From the NCBI GenBank assembly GCA_051208045.1, contig JBPJFY010000008.1, positions 1-64,000 on the forward strand: DNA of 64,000 bases, in the 5' to 3' direction. This document shows, one piece after another, positions 42,297-50,871 of this stretch. The notes below the pieces were generated by a model that saw only the letters and a program-made list of their open reading frames with translations, had not been told where the DNA came from and made no database searches. Position 1 is the first letter of the stretch. Every line of letters starts with the position of its first letter. Both the position numbers and the translations under genes were made by a program. This stretch comes from LZORAL124-50-18 sp051208045 (GTDB lineage Bacteria > Pseudomonadota > Gammaproteobacteria > Pseudomonadales > Oleiphilaceae).

Positions 42297-43607
42297 ATGA
42301 CTTATCAAACCATACCGACCATTGTGATCGTGGGGGGAGGTGCCGGCGGGCTGGAACTGGCCACCGGGTTAGGCCACAAGCTGGGGAAGAAGCAGCGCGC
42401 TAACGTGGTGCTGGTGGATGAAAAACTGACCCATGTGTGGAAGCCATTACTGCATGAAGTGGCGGCAGGATCGTTTGATTCCAACGTCAACGAGACCAGT
42501 TTTCGTGCCCATGCGTCGGCGCATTACTTTGAGTTTCAACAGGGGCGGTTGAGCGCGTTGAGCCGGGCCGACAAACGCATTACGCTGGCTCCGCTCCTCA
42601 ATGAGCTGGGTGACGTGCTCGTGCCCGAACGACAGATCGCGTACGACTATCTTGTGATCGCGGTTGGGAGCACGACCAATGATTTTGGTGTGCCAGGTGT
42701 GGAAGCCAACTGCAAGCGGCTGGATAATCTGGATCAGGCCAAAGCCTTTCATCAGCATTTGTTGAATCTGTTTTTGAAAAAGAACTATCAAACGGATACC
42801 GCGCCGGATATTCATGTGGCGATCATTGGTGCCGGGGCCACCGGAGTGGAACTGGCGGCGGAGCTGCGGCATGCCGCGAATGCTCTCGCAGCGTATGGTC
42901 TGCACCGAATTCGCAGCGCGAATGTGCATTTGACGCTGGTGGAAGCCTCCGATCGCATTTTGCCGGCGTTGCCGATGAAGGTTTCTGTGGGCGTGGACAG
43001 TCAGCTGGATAGGCTGGGCATTTCTGCGCGATTGAAAACACAGGTAACTGAGGTACAGCCGGGGCAATTGTGCTTCGCCGATGGGACGACCCTGCCTGCA
43101 GATATGCTGGTGTGGGCAGCCGGGATTCGTGCGCCCAAGGTGTTAAGTACGCTGGATGGCCTGGAGACCAATCGCATCCATCAATTGGTCGTGAAACAGA
43201 ATCTGCAAACCACCGTGGATGACGCGATTTTCGCCTTTGGCGACTGTGCCGCCTGTCCGCAGCCCGGCACGGATCAGCTCGTCCCGGCGCGGGCACAGGC
43301 GGCACATCAACAGGCGGATACCCTGGTTCGGTCACTGGCTCGGCTACTCAATGGTGGTGTGCCCGAGGACTACATTTATCGGGATTATGGGTCGCTCATT
43401 TCGCTGAGTTCTGACAGCGCGGTGGGGAAACTCATGGGGAATGTGTTCGGCGGAAAGCTGTTTATCGAAGGTAAGCTGGCGCGGATGTTTTACGTTTCGC
43501 TGTATCGCATGCATCAATTGGCACTGCATGGCGTGATTCGCACAGGCCTTTATTGGCTCAATGATGTGTTTAATCGGGTCTTGCGGCCACGGCTGAAATT
43601 GCATTGA
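42297..43607 (+). CDS. ndh: Type II NADH dehydrogenase (NDH-2)
   Basis: 436 residues from ATG 42297; the frame open to 42141 is non-coding-like. Single-subunit flavoprotein: FAD Rossmann IVIVGGGAGGLELATGLGHK at the N-terminus, NADH Rossmann VAIIGAGATGVELAAELRHA (about 178-197), FAFGDCAACPQPG (about 316) and a C-terminal amphipathic region (MFYVSLYRMHQLALHGVIRT) for membrane attachment. It oxidises NADH and reduces quinone without proton pumping. Stand-alone gene. Confidence 0.92.
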   Translation: MTYQTIPTIVIVGGGAGGLELATGLGHKLGKKQRANVVLVDEKLTHVWKPLLHEVAAGSFDSNVNETSFRAHASAHYFEFQQGRLSALSRADKRITLAPLLNELGDVLVPERQIAYDYLVIAVGSTTNDFGVPGVEANCKRLDNLDQAKAFHQHLLNLFLKKNYQTDTAPDIHVAIIGAGATGVELAAELRHAANALAAYGLHRIRSANVHLTLVEASDRILPALPMKVSVGVDSQLDRLGISARLKTQVTEVQPGQLCFADGTTLPADMLVWAAGIRAPKVLSTLDGLETNRIHQLVVKQNLQTTVDDAIFAFGDCAACPQPGTDQLVPARAQAAHQQADTLVRSLARLLNGGVPEDYIYRDYGSLISLSSDSAVGKLMGNVFGGKLFIEGKLARMFYVSLYRMHQLALHGVIRTGLYWLNDVFNRVLRPRLKLH

Positions 43608-43715
43608 GCCAATCTGTTTGCCATTGTTAAGCGTAAATACAAGTAAAGCAGGGCGCTGCCTGCGCTTGACGCATCGTCTATTATAAAAAGGTGTACGCTT
43701 TCAGAGGTTGGTAAC

Positions 43716-44477
43716 TTGGTTCGATTAGTTTGGCTGTTAGGGGCGTGGATGGCAGGAGTCTGTTGGGCGCAAACCCATGTGAAGATTCCTGTGAATCCAG
43801 AGCCGCCCTGGGTGATTCAGGAGGCAGGAGAAGTTGGCGGGATTGATGCCGAGATCATCAAGCTCATGGCGCGGGAAGTGGGCTTTACCTATGAGCTGGT
43901 GCCTTGCCCCTGGGCTCGTTGTCTGAAAATGATGGAGGAGGGCCAGGCAGACTTTATGCTGGGCGTTTTCAAGCGGCCCGAACGGGAAGCCTACCTGAAG
44001 TTTGTGGAGCCGGGATATCTGGCGGACGATCCCAAGGCTTTCTACGTGACACAGGACAGTCCGGTGAGTATTACTGCCTACTCAGACTTGGTGCCGCTTA
44101 ATATCGGAGTGGTACGAGGGGTGGCCTATTTCGAGCCCTTTGACGGTGACAACCGGTTGAAAAAGCAGCAGGTGTCCAACGAGTGGCAATTGATGCAGAT
44201 GTTGCTGCACAAGCGGTTGGATACGTTTATCGCCACTCCGACCGCCGTGACGTACCTGATCAACACACGAGGGTTGCAGGGAAAATTTCGTCGCGCTATT
44301 TTTCAGCACCATATCACCGCGTATTCGCACATGGCCATTGCAAAAGCGTCCACGTTCGTGAACCAGTGGACCGAAGTCTCCGAGACAGTGGCGCGGCTGC
44401 AAAAGCAGGGTGAATTCAGGAAAGTGGTGGACAGTGTACTGGGTGAACCGGTGCCGGTTCGCGGGGTGCCGCAATGA
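43716..44477 (+). CDS. Solitary periplasmic binding protein, SBP family 3-like
   Basis: 253 residues with TTG 43716 as start (GAGG eight bases upstream). Signal peptide LVWLLGAWMAGVCWAQ. The mature part reads VKIPVNPEPPWVIQEAGEVG, GIDAEIIKLMAREVGFTYEL, MEEGQADFMLGVFKRPEREA: the standard amino-acid-binding fold pattern. The later section (GVVRGVAYFEPFDGDN, QMLLHKRLDTFIATPTAVTY) completes the second lobe. No transporter genes adjoin. Its stop overlaps a 33-codon membrane microprotein gene (ATGA), suggesting the two work together. Confidence 0.78.
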   Translation: MVRLVWLLGAWMAGVCWAQTHVKIPVNPEPPWVIQEAGEVGGIDAEIIKLMAREVGFTYELVPCPWARCLKMMEEGQADFMLGVFKRPEREAYLKFVEPGYLADDPKAFYVTQDSPVSITAYSDLVPLNIGVVRGVAYFEPFDGDNRLKKQQVSNEWQLMQMLLHKRLDTFIATPTAVTYLINTRGLQGKFRRAIFQHHITAYSHMAIAKASTFVNQWTEVSETVARLQKQGEFRKVVDSVLGEPVPVRGVPQ

Positions 44478-44575
44478 CTACCTGCAAAAAATGCCGGTTG
44501 ATTCGGAGCCTGTTGATGGTCGGCATCATGCTTCTGGTGGTGGTGCTGTCCAATTTGGATCAGATGACCTTCTAA
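44474..44575 (+). CDS. 33-residue single-pass membrane microprotein with CxxC
   Basis: ATG 44474 overlaps the upstream stop by four bases, so it is set for coupled translation. The peptide is MTTCKKCRLIRSL, then a hydrophobic run (LMVGIMLLVVVLS) and NLDQMTF. Positive residues and a CKKC pair lie before one membrane helix, predicting the N-terminus in the cytoplasm. Its last four bases overlap the stop of the convergent diguanylate cyclase gene. I know no named family. It could be an accessory of the binding protein. Its shortness leaves real doubt. Confidence 0.5.
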   Translation: MTTCKKCRLIRSLLMVGIMLLVVVLSNLDQMTF

Positions 44576-46782
44576 GCGTGTTCATGGGAGGTGGCATCGG
44601 CGGTGATCACCCGGTTCCTGCCTTGATCCTTGGCCAGGTAAAGGGCGCGATCGGCTTTGCCGAAGAGCGTATCCACGCTGTCTTCTACCTGCCAGGCTGC
44701 AACACCGATACTGACCGTGATGCGCTGTGCATCGGCAAAAGTGATGTCATGAATTCGCTGTCGCAAGGATTCAGCGAAGGTGTTCGCATGCGCCAGATCC
44801 GCGTTGGGCAGAATGATCACGAACTCCTCACCGCCCCAGCGCCCGGCAATGTCCGTTTCTCTCACGCGCTCTTGAAGCGCTGCCGCCATTTGAACCAGTA
44901 CTTGATCGCCCACCTGATGACCGTGGGTGTCGTTGATGGTTTTGAAGTGGTCTATGTCCAGAAGGAGCAGTGCGAGGTCCGATTGATAACGGCGGGCACG
45001 CGCCATTTCACTCTCCAGAGCCTGCTCGAAGTGGTGTCGATTGTATAGGCCGGTCAGTCCATCCGTGATAGAGAGCACCTCCAGCTCCTTGCTGGTGTGT
45101 TCAAGCTCTTGATGGGATGTCGCGAGCTGCCGATTCAACGAACGGAGCTTGAAATTCCAGTATAATACGACGGCCACCACCAACAGAGAGAGACCGCCGT
45201 ACAGCCAGAGTTGACGGTAATCGAACTCATGCTGAAATTTCAGCACCACCCATTTCTGGTAAGCAGCATCGATGTCTTGTGAGGTGAGGGAGCGGACTAC
45301 CTTGCTCATGATGGAGTGCAGCACGGGGTCCTGTTTTATGACCCCCATGCGATAGCTGGTTTTGTAAGGCGTATTGGCGGCGACCTTTAAATTGGTGAGG
45401 CCGAGTTGGCGTATGCTGTGCGTGGCCTCAGGCAGGCTGAGCAACAAGGCATCTATTTTGCTGGCAGAGAGTCGGATGAGGGCATTTTCGGTCGACTCGG
45501 TGAGTAACAGAAAATTGATCGCCGGGTAGCTCAGTGAGACTTTTTCGAACAGGGAGGGGTCAGATACGCCCACGATTTTTCCCGCCAGGTCGGTCATGTC
45601 TGTGATGAACGGCATCGCTTCATTCGCGATAATCGTGATGTTGTCTTCCAGATACACCGAGGTGAAATCCAGTACTTTCTTTTGCACGTCGGTGCCACGC
45701 AACATGGGAACGATGTCGCTCTCCCCCTGCAGGACGCGCTGCACGGCATGGTTTTTATCCCGGCTTTCCACAAGGGTAAAAGGAATGCCGAGCCGCTCAC
45801 TGAAGATGTCGACCAGGTCCATGATCATCCCCTGTCCCGCCACCCCTTTGATGTCCTCATAGGGCAAATGGTTCGGCGAGAGCGCAAAGCGGATTTGTCC
45901 CTTTCTTTTCAGGTAATCACGCTCTTCCGGCGTGAGTCCCACGTCTTCGCGACCCAGTTCCCGTCCTTCCTTGCCCAGCCACTTGGCTTCGATGGCCTGA
46001 ATTTCCTCCGGGGTGATCGTGGCATGAGCTTTGGTGAGCAGGCGGAAAAGCATCGGATTGGATTTCAATACGGCAAAGTGCATGGATGAGGTTGCCTGCA
46101 AAGCATCGTTGTCGATCCATTTCGAGAGTTTGAGATCATGGAAGCCGAATTTGGTGATGAAGTATTTAACGATCCCTTCCTGTTCAATGGTCGCAGCGAC
46201 TTTGCCCTGATCGACATACTCCAAGGCCTGTCGGGAGCTGGCGACTTCAACGATGTGCACACTCGGATCATGGGATTGAAAGAACTCGATAGATGACCAC
46301 CCGGCAGGCAGTGCGATGATTTTGCCGCTGAGATCGCTTAAATTCTGGATATCCAGCGTGTCACTGCGGGTGATGATGACGTTTTTGCTGTGGTAGTACG
46401 GATCAGAAAACAGCGCGGTTTTTTCCCGGTCCGGCGTGATGCTCAAGGAGTGGATGACGTCAATCTCGCCCTGCTGAAACATCTGCACGAGTTCGTCCCA
46501 GGTGTAGCCGTTGACGTATCGGAAGCGGATCCCCAGTCGCTGGGCCAGCAACTCCATCAAATCAATGCCCAATCCCGCCGGTTTGCCGGCCAGAGTAAAA
46601 TCGAACGGGGGCCAGTCGAACTCGTTGGTGGCGGTGATTTCCGGGTGGTTTTGCAGCCAGGCGTGCTCCTCCGGGGTAAAACTCAATGTGGCATTGTCCG
46701 CCAGAGTAGGATTGGCAAGGCAGGTAAGGACAAAGATGGTCACCAGCCATATCGCACGACAGGTACGGATTACATTGTGCAT
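44572..46782 (-). CDS. Sensor diguanylate cyclase with two periplasmic binding domains
   Basis: 736 residues, ATG 46782. Signal/TM start (AIWLVTIFVLTCLANPTLA), first SBP-3 domain about 35-275 (ITATNEFDWPPFDFTLAGKP, GEIDVIHSLSITPDREKTAL), second about 290-530 (IRFALSPNHLPYEDIKGVAG, ESDIVPMLRGTDVQKKVLDF). A membrane segment (LWLYGGLSLLVVAVVLYW, about 545-562) and a short coiled linker (RQLATSHQELEHTSKELEVL) follow, then a GGDEF domain with DGLTGLYNRHHFEQALESE, LLLDIDHFKTINDTHGHQVG and the active GGEEF motif (about 650). It should make cyclic di-GMP in response to small periplasmic ligands. It converges on the binding-protein/microprotein pair. Confidence 0.92.
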   Translation of the reverse strand: MHNVIRTCRAIWLVTIFVLTCLANPTLADNATLSFTPEEHAWLQNHPEITATNEFDWPPFDFTLAGKPAGLGIDLMELLAQRLGIRFRYVNGYTWDELVQMFQQGEIDVIHSLSITPDREKTALFSDPYYHSKNVIITRSDTLDIQNLSDLSGKIIALPAGWSSIEFFQSHDPSVHIVEVASSRQALEYVDQGKVAATIEQEGIVKYFITKFGFHDLKLSKWIDNDALQATSSMHFAVLKSNPMLFRLLTKAHATITPEEIQAIEAKWLGKEGRELGREDVGLTPEERDYLKRKGQIRFALSPNHLPYEDIKGVAGQGMIMDLVDIFSERLGIPFTLVESRDKNHAVQRVLQGESDIVPMLRGTDVQKKVLDFTSVYLEDNITIIANEAMPFITDMTDLAGKIVGVSDPSLFEKVSLSYPAINFLLLTESTENALIRLSASKIDALLLSLPEATHSIRQLGLTNLKVAANTPYKTSYRMGVIKQDPVLHSIMSKVVRSLTSQDIDAAYQKWVVLKFQHEFDYRQLWLYGGLSLLVVAVVLYWNFKLRSLNRQLATSHQELEHTSKELEVLSITDGLTGLYNRHHFEQALESEMARARRYQSDLALLLLDIDHFKTINDTHGHQVGDQVLVQMAAALQERVRETDIAGRWGGEEFVIILPNADLAHANTFAESLRQRIHDITFADAQRITVSIGVAAWQVEDSVDTLFGKADRALYLAKDQGRNRVITADATSHEHA

Positions 46783-46901
46783 AGTGTAGTGTGCGTCACT
46801 CCAATGACTTTCCTCGGCACCCGAGCGGGCTAGCTCAGAGAGTATTGGTTACACAGTAGACTATTTTAAAAAGAAGTGCATCCGCTGGTGGTGGATAAGA
46901 G

Positions 46902-46934
46902 AGAAAAAGGGGCCTGATTTCGATTTTCAGGCCC
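46902..46934 (-). terminator. Intrinsic terminator of leuA
   Basis: On the minus strand GGGCCTGA (46934-46927), nine-base loop, TCAGGCCC (46917-46910), followed by CTTTTTC: a GC-rich 8-bp stem with a U-rich tail, 23 bases after the leuA stop. Confidence 0.85.
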
Positions 46935-46956
46935 TTGTGAGCGCAATGTGTGGGGG

Positions 46957-48654
46957 TTACGCCACTTCCTGTTGCATCGCCTGCGCCTGATTGAAAATGG
47001 ACAACATGGCATTGAGCGAGGCAGTGACGATGTCTCGATGGATTCCGACGCCGATGAATGCTGTCCCATCAATCCGCGCCTGAATGTAGGTTGCCGCTTC
47101 CGCATCGGTGCCAGACCCCAGGGCATGTTCGCTGTAATCCTGAATATGCAGTTGGTGACCAAAGCCCGATCGCATCGCATCGGCAAAGGCTTCCATCGCG
47201 CCCTGGCCGGAACCAACAATGCGCTTGTCTTCGCCCGCACAGTGCAGGTGAGCCACGATCTCGTCATGATCGGTCTGCTTCAGATCAAAAGTGCCCAGAT
47301 GCCAGTAACTGCGAGTGTCCTGCCCGACCACCGTGTAGTGCTGGTCAAACAGTGTACGCATTTCCTCTGCGCTGACTTCCCGACTGTGAGATTCACTGAA
47401 GCGCTGAACAATGCTGCTGAAGTGAATCTGTAACCAGCGTGGCAGTTTCAAGCCATAGTTGTGTTCCATGGTGAACGCGACACCGCCCTTGCCGGACTGA
47501 CTGTTCACGCGAATCACGGCTTCGTAGCTGCGTCCCAGATCGGCAGGATCAATGGGCAGATACGCCACATCCCAGGGCTGCTCACTCGATTGTACGGCCA
47601 GACATTTCTTGATGGCGTCCTGATGGCTGCCGGAAAACGCGGTGTACACCAGTTCGCCCACATAGGGATGGCGTGGGTGTACCGGGATATCGGTACAGGC
47701 CTTCACCACCGTCGCAATTTCATCAATGTCCGCCAGATTCAACCCGGGATTCACGCCCTGGCTGTAGAGGTTCATGGCCATGGTCACCACGTCCATATTT
47801 CCTGTACGTTCGCCATTGCCCAACAAGGTGCCTTCCACCCGCTGAGCGCCCGCCATGACAGCCAGTTCTGCCGCGGCCACGGCGCATCCGCGATCATTGT
47901 GGGTGTGCACGCTCAGAATGATGCTGTCTCTTCTGGCAACATGGCGCAAAAACCATTCGATCTGATCCGCAAACACATTGGGGGTCGCGGCTTCCACGGT
48001 GGCGGGCAGATTGATAATGACCGGTCGTTCCGGTGTCGCTTCAAACACATCCACGACCGCGTCGACAACTTCCACGGCGAAATCCAGCTCGGTCTGGCTG
48101 AAGCTCTCCGGGGAGTATTGAAACACCCACTCGGTTTCCGGGTGTCTGGCGGCCTCGGCTTTCACCTTGCGCGCACCGCGCACGGCGATGTCCACGATGC
48201 CGGTGCGATCCAGGCCAAACACTTTGTCCCGCTGAGTCGGATTCGTTGAGTTGTATACATGCACGATCGCACGATGCGCCCCTTTCAGAGCGGCAAAAGT
48301 CTTCTCGATCAGCTCGTCGCGTGCCTGGGTCAATACCTGCAGTGTCACGTCTTTGGGCACCTGGTTCGCCTCAATCAGCCAGCGCACAAAGTCATAGTCG
48401 GGTTGCGATGCCGCCGGAAAGCCCACTTCAATCTCTTTGAAGCCTACCTTTACCAGCAGCGCGAACAGGGCTTTTTTCTGGTCGACATTCATGGGGTTAA
48501 TCAATGCCTGATTGCCATCACGGAGGTCAACACTGCCCCAGATCGGTGCTTGAGTGATCTGCTGATCCGGCCAGGTGCGGTTCGACAGTTGAATACCACC
48601 AAACGCGCGGTACTTATTACTGTCGAATGACGGGTTGCCGTGTGCAATGCTCAT
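46957..48654 (-). CDS. leuA: 2-Isopropylmalate synthase
   Basis: 565 residues, ATG 48654. First committed step of leucine synthesis: 2-ketoisovalerate and acetyl-CoA to 2-isopropylmalate. TIM barrel with metal/substrate motif SVDLRDGNQALINPM (about 41-55), GFKEIEVGFPAASQPDYDFV, LSVHTHNDRGCAVAAAELAV and GTLLGNGERTGNMD. The C-terminal LeuA regulatory domain (ATYIQARIDGTAFIGVGIHR) is present, so leucine feedback is expected. This is the longer 'type 2' LeuA form found in Pseudomonas and actinobacteria. It is divergent from an Lrp/AsnC-type regulator and ends in an intrinsic terminator. Confidence 0.95.
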   Translation of the reverse strand: MSIAHGNPSFDSNKYRAFGGIQLSNRTWPDQQITQAPIWGSVDLRDGNQALINPMNVDQKKALFALLVKVGFKEIEVGFPAASQPDYDFVRWLIEANQVPKDVTLQVLTQARDELIEKTFAALKGAHRAIVHVYNSTNPTQRDKVFGLDRTGIVDIAVRGARKVKAEAARHPETEWVFQYSPESFSQTELDFAVEVVDAVVDVFEATPERPVIINLPATVEAATPNVFADQIEWFLRHVARRDSIILSVHTHNDRGCAVAAAELAVMAGAQRVEGTLLGNGERTGNMDVVTMAMNLYSQGVNPGLNLADIDEIATVVKACTDIPVHPRHPYVGELVYTAFSGSHQDAIKKCLAVQSSEQPWDVAYLPIDPADLGRSYEAVIRVNSQSGKGGVAFTMEHNYGLKLPRWLQIHFSSIVQRFSESHSREVSAEEMRTLFDQHYTVVGQDTRSYWHLGTFDLKQTDHDEIVAHLHCAGEDKRIVGSGQGAMEAFADAMRSGFGHQLHIQDYSEHALGSGTDAEAATYIQARIDGTAFIGVGIHRDIVTASLNAMLSIFNQAQAMQQEVA

Positions 48655-48689
48655 GGGGAGGCTCCTTCCAGCGTGCTAAGTGAACAGGT

Positions 48690-48713
48690 GATCAGTGATG
48701 TATCGATCAGTGA
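48690..48713. repeat. Direct repeat GATCAGTGA in the leuA/lrp spacer
   Basis: GATCAGTGA occurs at 48690-48698 and 48705-48713, 15 bp start to start, in the 189-bp divergent spacer. It may be part of the binding site of the Lrp-type regulator, which usually contacts several spaced sites. This is inference. Confidence 0.35.
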
Positions 48714-48843
48714 ATCGTTGCAGAGTAGTATACTGGAGTTTGCGGAGTGAAATATTGCGATGTTTGCGTTAATTTGGTGTATTTAAGCAATAGGTATTAA
48801 GATAAAGTGATCAGAGCGCAATAAATCACTCAATAATGGTAAA

Positions 48844-49341
48844 ATGGGACAATTTAAAGTGATCAAACTGGATCGATATGACCGGCGCATCCTCGAAGAG
48901 CTGCAAAAACAGGGTGACATCAGCAATCAGGAGCTGGCAGAAAAAGTCGGCCTGTCCGCATCGCCCTGTTCGCGCCGTGTGAAGCAGCTGGAAGACAACG
49001 GCATCATCCGCAAAAAGGCCACGCTGCTGGATCCAGAGAAGCTGGGCCTGAAATTGACCGCGCTGATTCAAATCAGTATGGACCGGCACACGCCGGATCG
49101 TTTTGAGACGTTTGAAAGTGCGCTACTGTCTTATCCGGAAGTGATTTCCTGCTCACTGATCACCGGACAGTCGGCAGATTATCTCGTGGAAGTCATGGTG
49201 CCGGACATGGAGCGCTATCAGGCTTTCTTACTCGGTAAGCTGACGCGGATTCCCGGCGTGACCGGGGTGCACTCCAGTTTTATTCTCCGTCGCGTGATTG
49301 ACCGGACGGCAGTGCCGTTAACCTACCTGACCGCGAACTAG
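48844..49341 (+). CDS. Lrp/AsnC-family transcriptional regulator
   Basis: 165 residues, ATG 48844. HTH about 10-60 (LDRYDRRILEELQKQGDISN, VGLSASPCSRRVKQLEDNGI), then the RAM ligand domain (PDRFETFESALLSYPEVISC, ADYLVEVMVPDMERYQAFLL, IPGVTGVHSSFILRRV). Close to Lrp itself in size. These proteins sense amino acids, often leucine. The divergent leuA gene is the natural target, along with self-regulation. ATGGTAAAATGGGACA around the start offers no strong SD; the start is the likely one because the HTH begins right after. Confidence 0.88.
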   Translation: MGQFKVIKLDRYDRRILEELQKQGDISNQELAEKVGLSASPCSRRVKQLEDNGIIRKKATLLDPEKLGLKLTALIQISMDRHTPDRFETFESALLSYPEVISCSLITGQSADYLVEVMVPDMERYQAFLLGKLTRIPGVTGVHSSFILRRVIDRTAVPLTYLTAN

Positions 49342-49345
49342 ACCG

Positions 49346-50449
49346 TTATGGTCCGGTGTGATTGGCCACCAGTTGGTAAGGGTATCCCTTCCATTTCGGG
49401 TTCAGCGTGCGGGAAAACTGGCTGAAACGGATATCGTTCCAAGCGTGATCTTTCAGAACATCGAAGATTATGGAATTTGGGCGGATGATTTCAAAAAATC
49501 GCCCCCTCTGGCTGAGGTCATCGCGGTCAGTACGCGTGCCGTGAAAATGATCGAAGGCCAGAATCAACGCCCAGCCGCCGGCCATAAAGTGTCCCGCGCC
49601 CAAGGCGGAAATTTCATTGCGTGCCAGCGAATTGAGTACGCGTTCTGAGGAGTTGAAAGTGCCCACGATGACATCCTGCCCCGGCGTTAATCGCTGGTGC
49701 TTCATGGCCTTGATGGCACCAAAGGCCATGTGGTCGTTGGCCGTCCAGAGCCCATCCACGTTTTTATGCCGGGAGAAGAGCACGGTCGCTTTTTCTTCCG
49801 CCGGCCCTTCCTGCCACTCCCCGTAGATGGTTTGCAGCAACGTGATGTGTGGGTTGTCGGCAATATAGTCCCGCAGGCCCTGCTCCCGCTGCCGGGAGGC
49901 CGGGGTATAGGCATCCCCGGAAATGGCCAGCCACTGTTGGGTGGGCTTCTTCGGCTTACTTGCCTGAATTTTCTGATCCATTTCCCGGGCCACATGATAG
50001 CCCGCCCAGTGGTTGTTGGGAATGAGGCTACCCAGATAGTGCTGGTTTTCTTCCGGCGTTGCCCCCGGGGTAAGGACGGTATTGGGCAAGGTATCCAGGT
50101 CATTCAAAACGAAAAAGGTTTTGGCACGGGTCTCACTGATCAGATCATACAGTCGTTGGCCCGTGTTTTTTTCGTTGACCAGAAAAACGTACTGATTCGG
50201 TGTTGCGTTTCGGGCGATGGTTTCCCCCAGCTTCAAAATCAGCTCAACATCCCGATTGCCATGATAGATGGTGAGTTCCACATCCAGCTGGCGGGCGGCG
50301 GCTTGCATGTAATTGTCGACATCCTGCCAGAAGGACTCGGTGGCAAAGCCGGGATTCAGAAAGATGGCCTGAATGGGTTTGTGGTGGGCGAGCGCAGTCA
50401 GGCTGAAAAACCAGGCGGCCAGGAGAACAACAAAGCGAGCGCCAATCAT
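49346..50449 (-). CDS. Sugar-type (type I) periplasmic binding protein
   Basis: 367 residues from ATG 50449, preceded by GAGGG; TTG 50464 is an unlikely earlier start. Signal peptide FVVLLAAWFFSLTALA. The mature fold resembles RbsB/LuxP-type proteins: IQAIFLNPGFATESFWQDVD, VDNYMQAAARQLDVELTIYH, NNHWAGYHVAREMDQKI, DGLWTANDHMAFGAIKAMKH and VIVGTFNSSERVLNSL. No permease or ATPase gene adjoins, so it may serve as input for a membrane sensor encoded elsewhere, as LuxP does. Ligand unknown. Confidence 0.85.
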   Translation of the reverse strand: MIGARFVVLLAAWFFSLTALAHHKPIQAIFLNPGFATESFWQDVDNYMQAAARQLDVELTIYHGNRDVELILKLGETIARNATPNQYVFLVNEKNTGQRLYDLISETRAKTFFVLNDLDTLPNTVLTPGATPEENQHYLGSLIPNNHWAGYHVAREMDQKIQASKPKKPTQQWLAISGDAYTPASRQREQGLRDYIADNPHITLLQTIYGEWQEGPAEEKATVLFSRHKNVDGLWTANDHMAFGAIKAMKHQRLTPGQDVIVGTFNSSERVLNSLARNEISALGAGHFMAGGWALILAFDHFHGTRTDRDDLSQRGRFFEIIRPNSIIFDVLKDHAWNDIRFSQFSRTLNPKWKGYPYQLVANHTGP

Positions 50450-50647
50450 CGTACTTACCCTCAATCAGTCCAACGTTCCCGGAGACCCGAGGACATCGGA
50501 TATCTGGTTTTTTATTATTGTTTTGTGAGTGTAACGCAATTTTCTGATGCTGAGTACCCTACGAAGGCAGGAGTGGATAGGTCAAATGATGATAAGCATG
50601 GTACACTAGGCGGCAAATCAAAACCCGTATCAATGAGGAGAGACGCC

Positions 50648-50824
50648 ATGCGTAAAAAGCCCAAATCACTGCCACCCAATCCGGTCGCCAAATATGCGCA
50701 CACGGTGAACCAGGCAGCGGTGTTTACCGACCGTAAGAAAGCGCTGAAGAAAGGCTACCGGAAACACAAGCAGTGGGATAAAGGTCAGTGGGATAAAGGC
50801 CAGGGGGATGCCATCGCTGCATAA
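50648..50824 (+). CDS. Small basic protein with duplicated WDKGQ
   Basis: 58 residues, ATG 50648 preceded by GAGGAGAG. The first part (MRKKPKSLPPNPVAKYAHTV, VFTDRKKALKKGYRKHK) resembles small unnamed basic proteins found in many Pseudomonas relatives. The C-terminal end has QWDKGQWDKGQ, encoded by a perfect 15-bp tandem duplication. Function unknown; the high Lys/Arg content suggests nucleic-acid or ribosome contact. Confidence 0.65.
   Translation: MRKKPKSLPPNPVAKYAHTVNQAAVFTDRKKALKKGYRKHKQWDKGQWDKGQGDAIAA
50771..50800 (+). repeat. 15-bp tandem duplication inside the small basic gene
   Basis: CAGTGGGATAAAGG(T/C) occurs twice in tandem (50771-50785, 50786-50800), with a third partial copy beginning CAGGGGGA. 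The period is a multiple of three, so the frame is kept and the repeat adds QWDKG units. Confidence 0.8.
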
Positions 50825-50871
50825 ACCCATCGGGTGTTTGTGTGACGATGCCATCCTCTTGAGCCGCTTTC

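Noticed and set aside
49697..50632. Long plus-strand frame joined to the small basic protein
   Set aside because: Most of it is antisense to the sugar-type binding protein; only the last 58 codons, with their own SD, look real.
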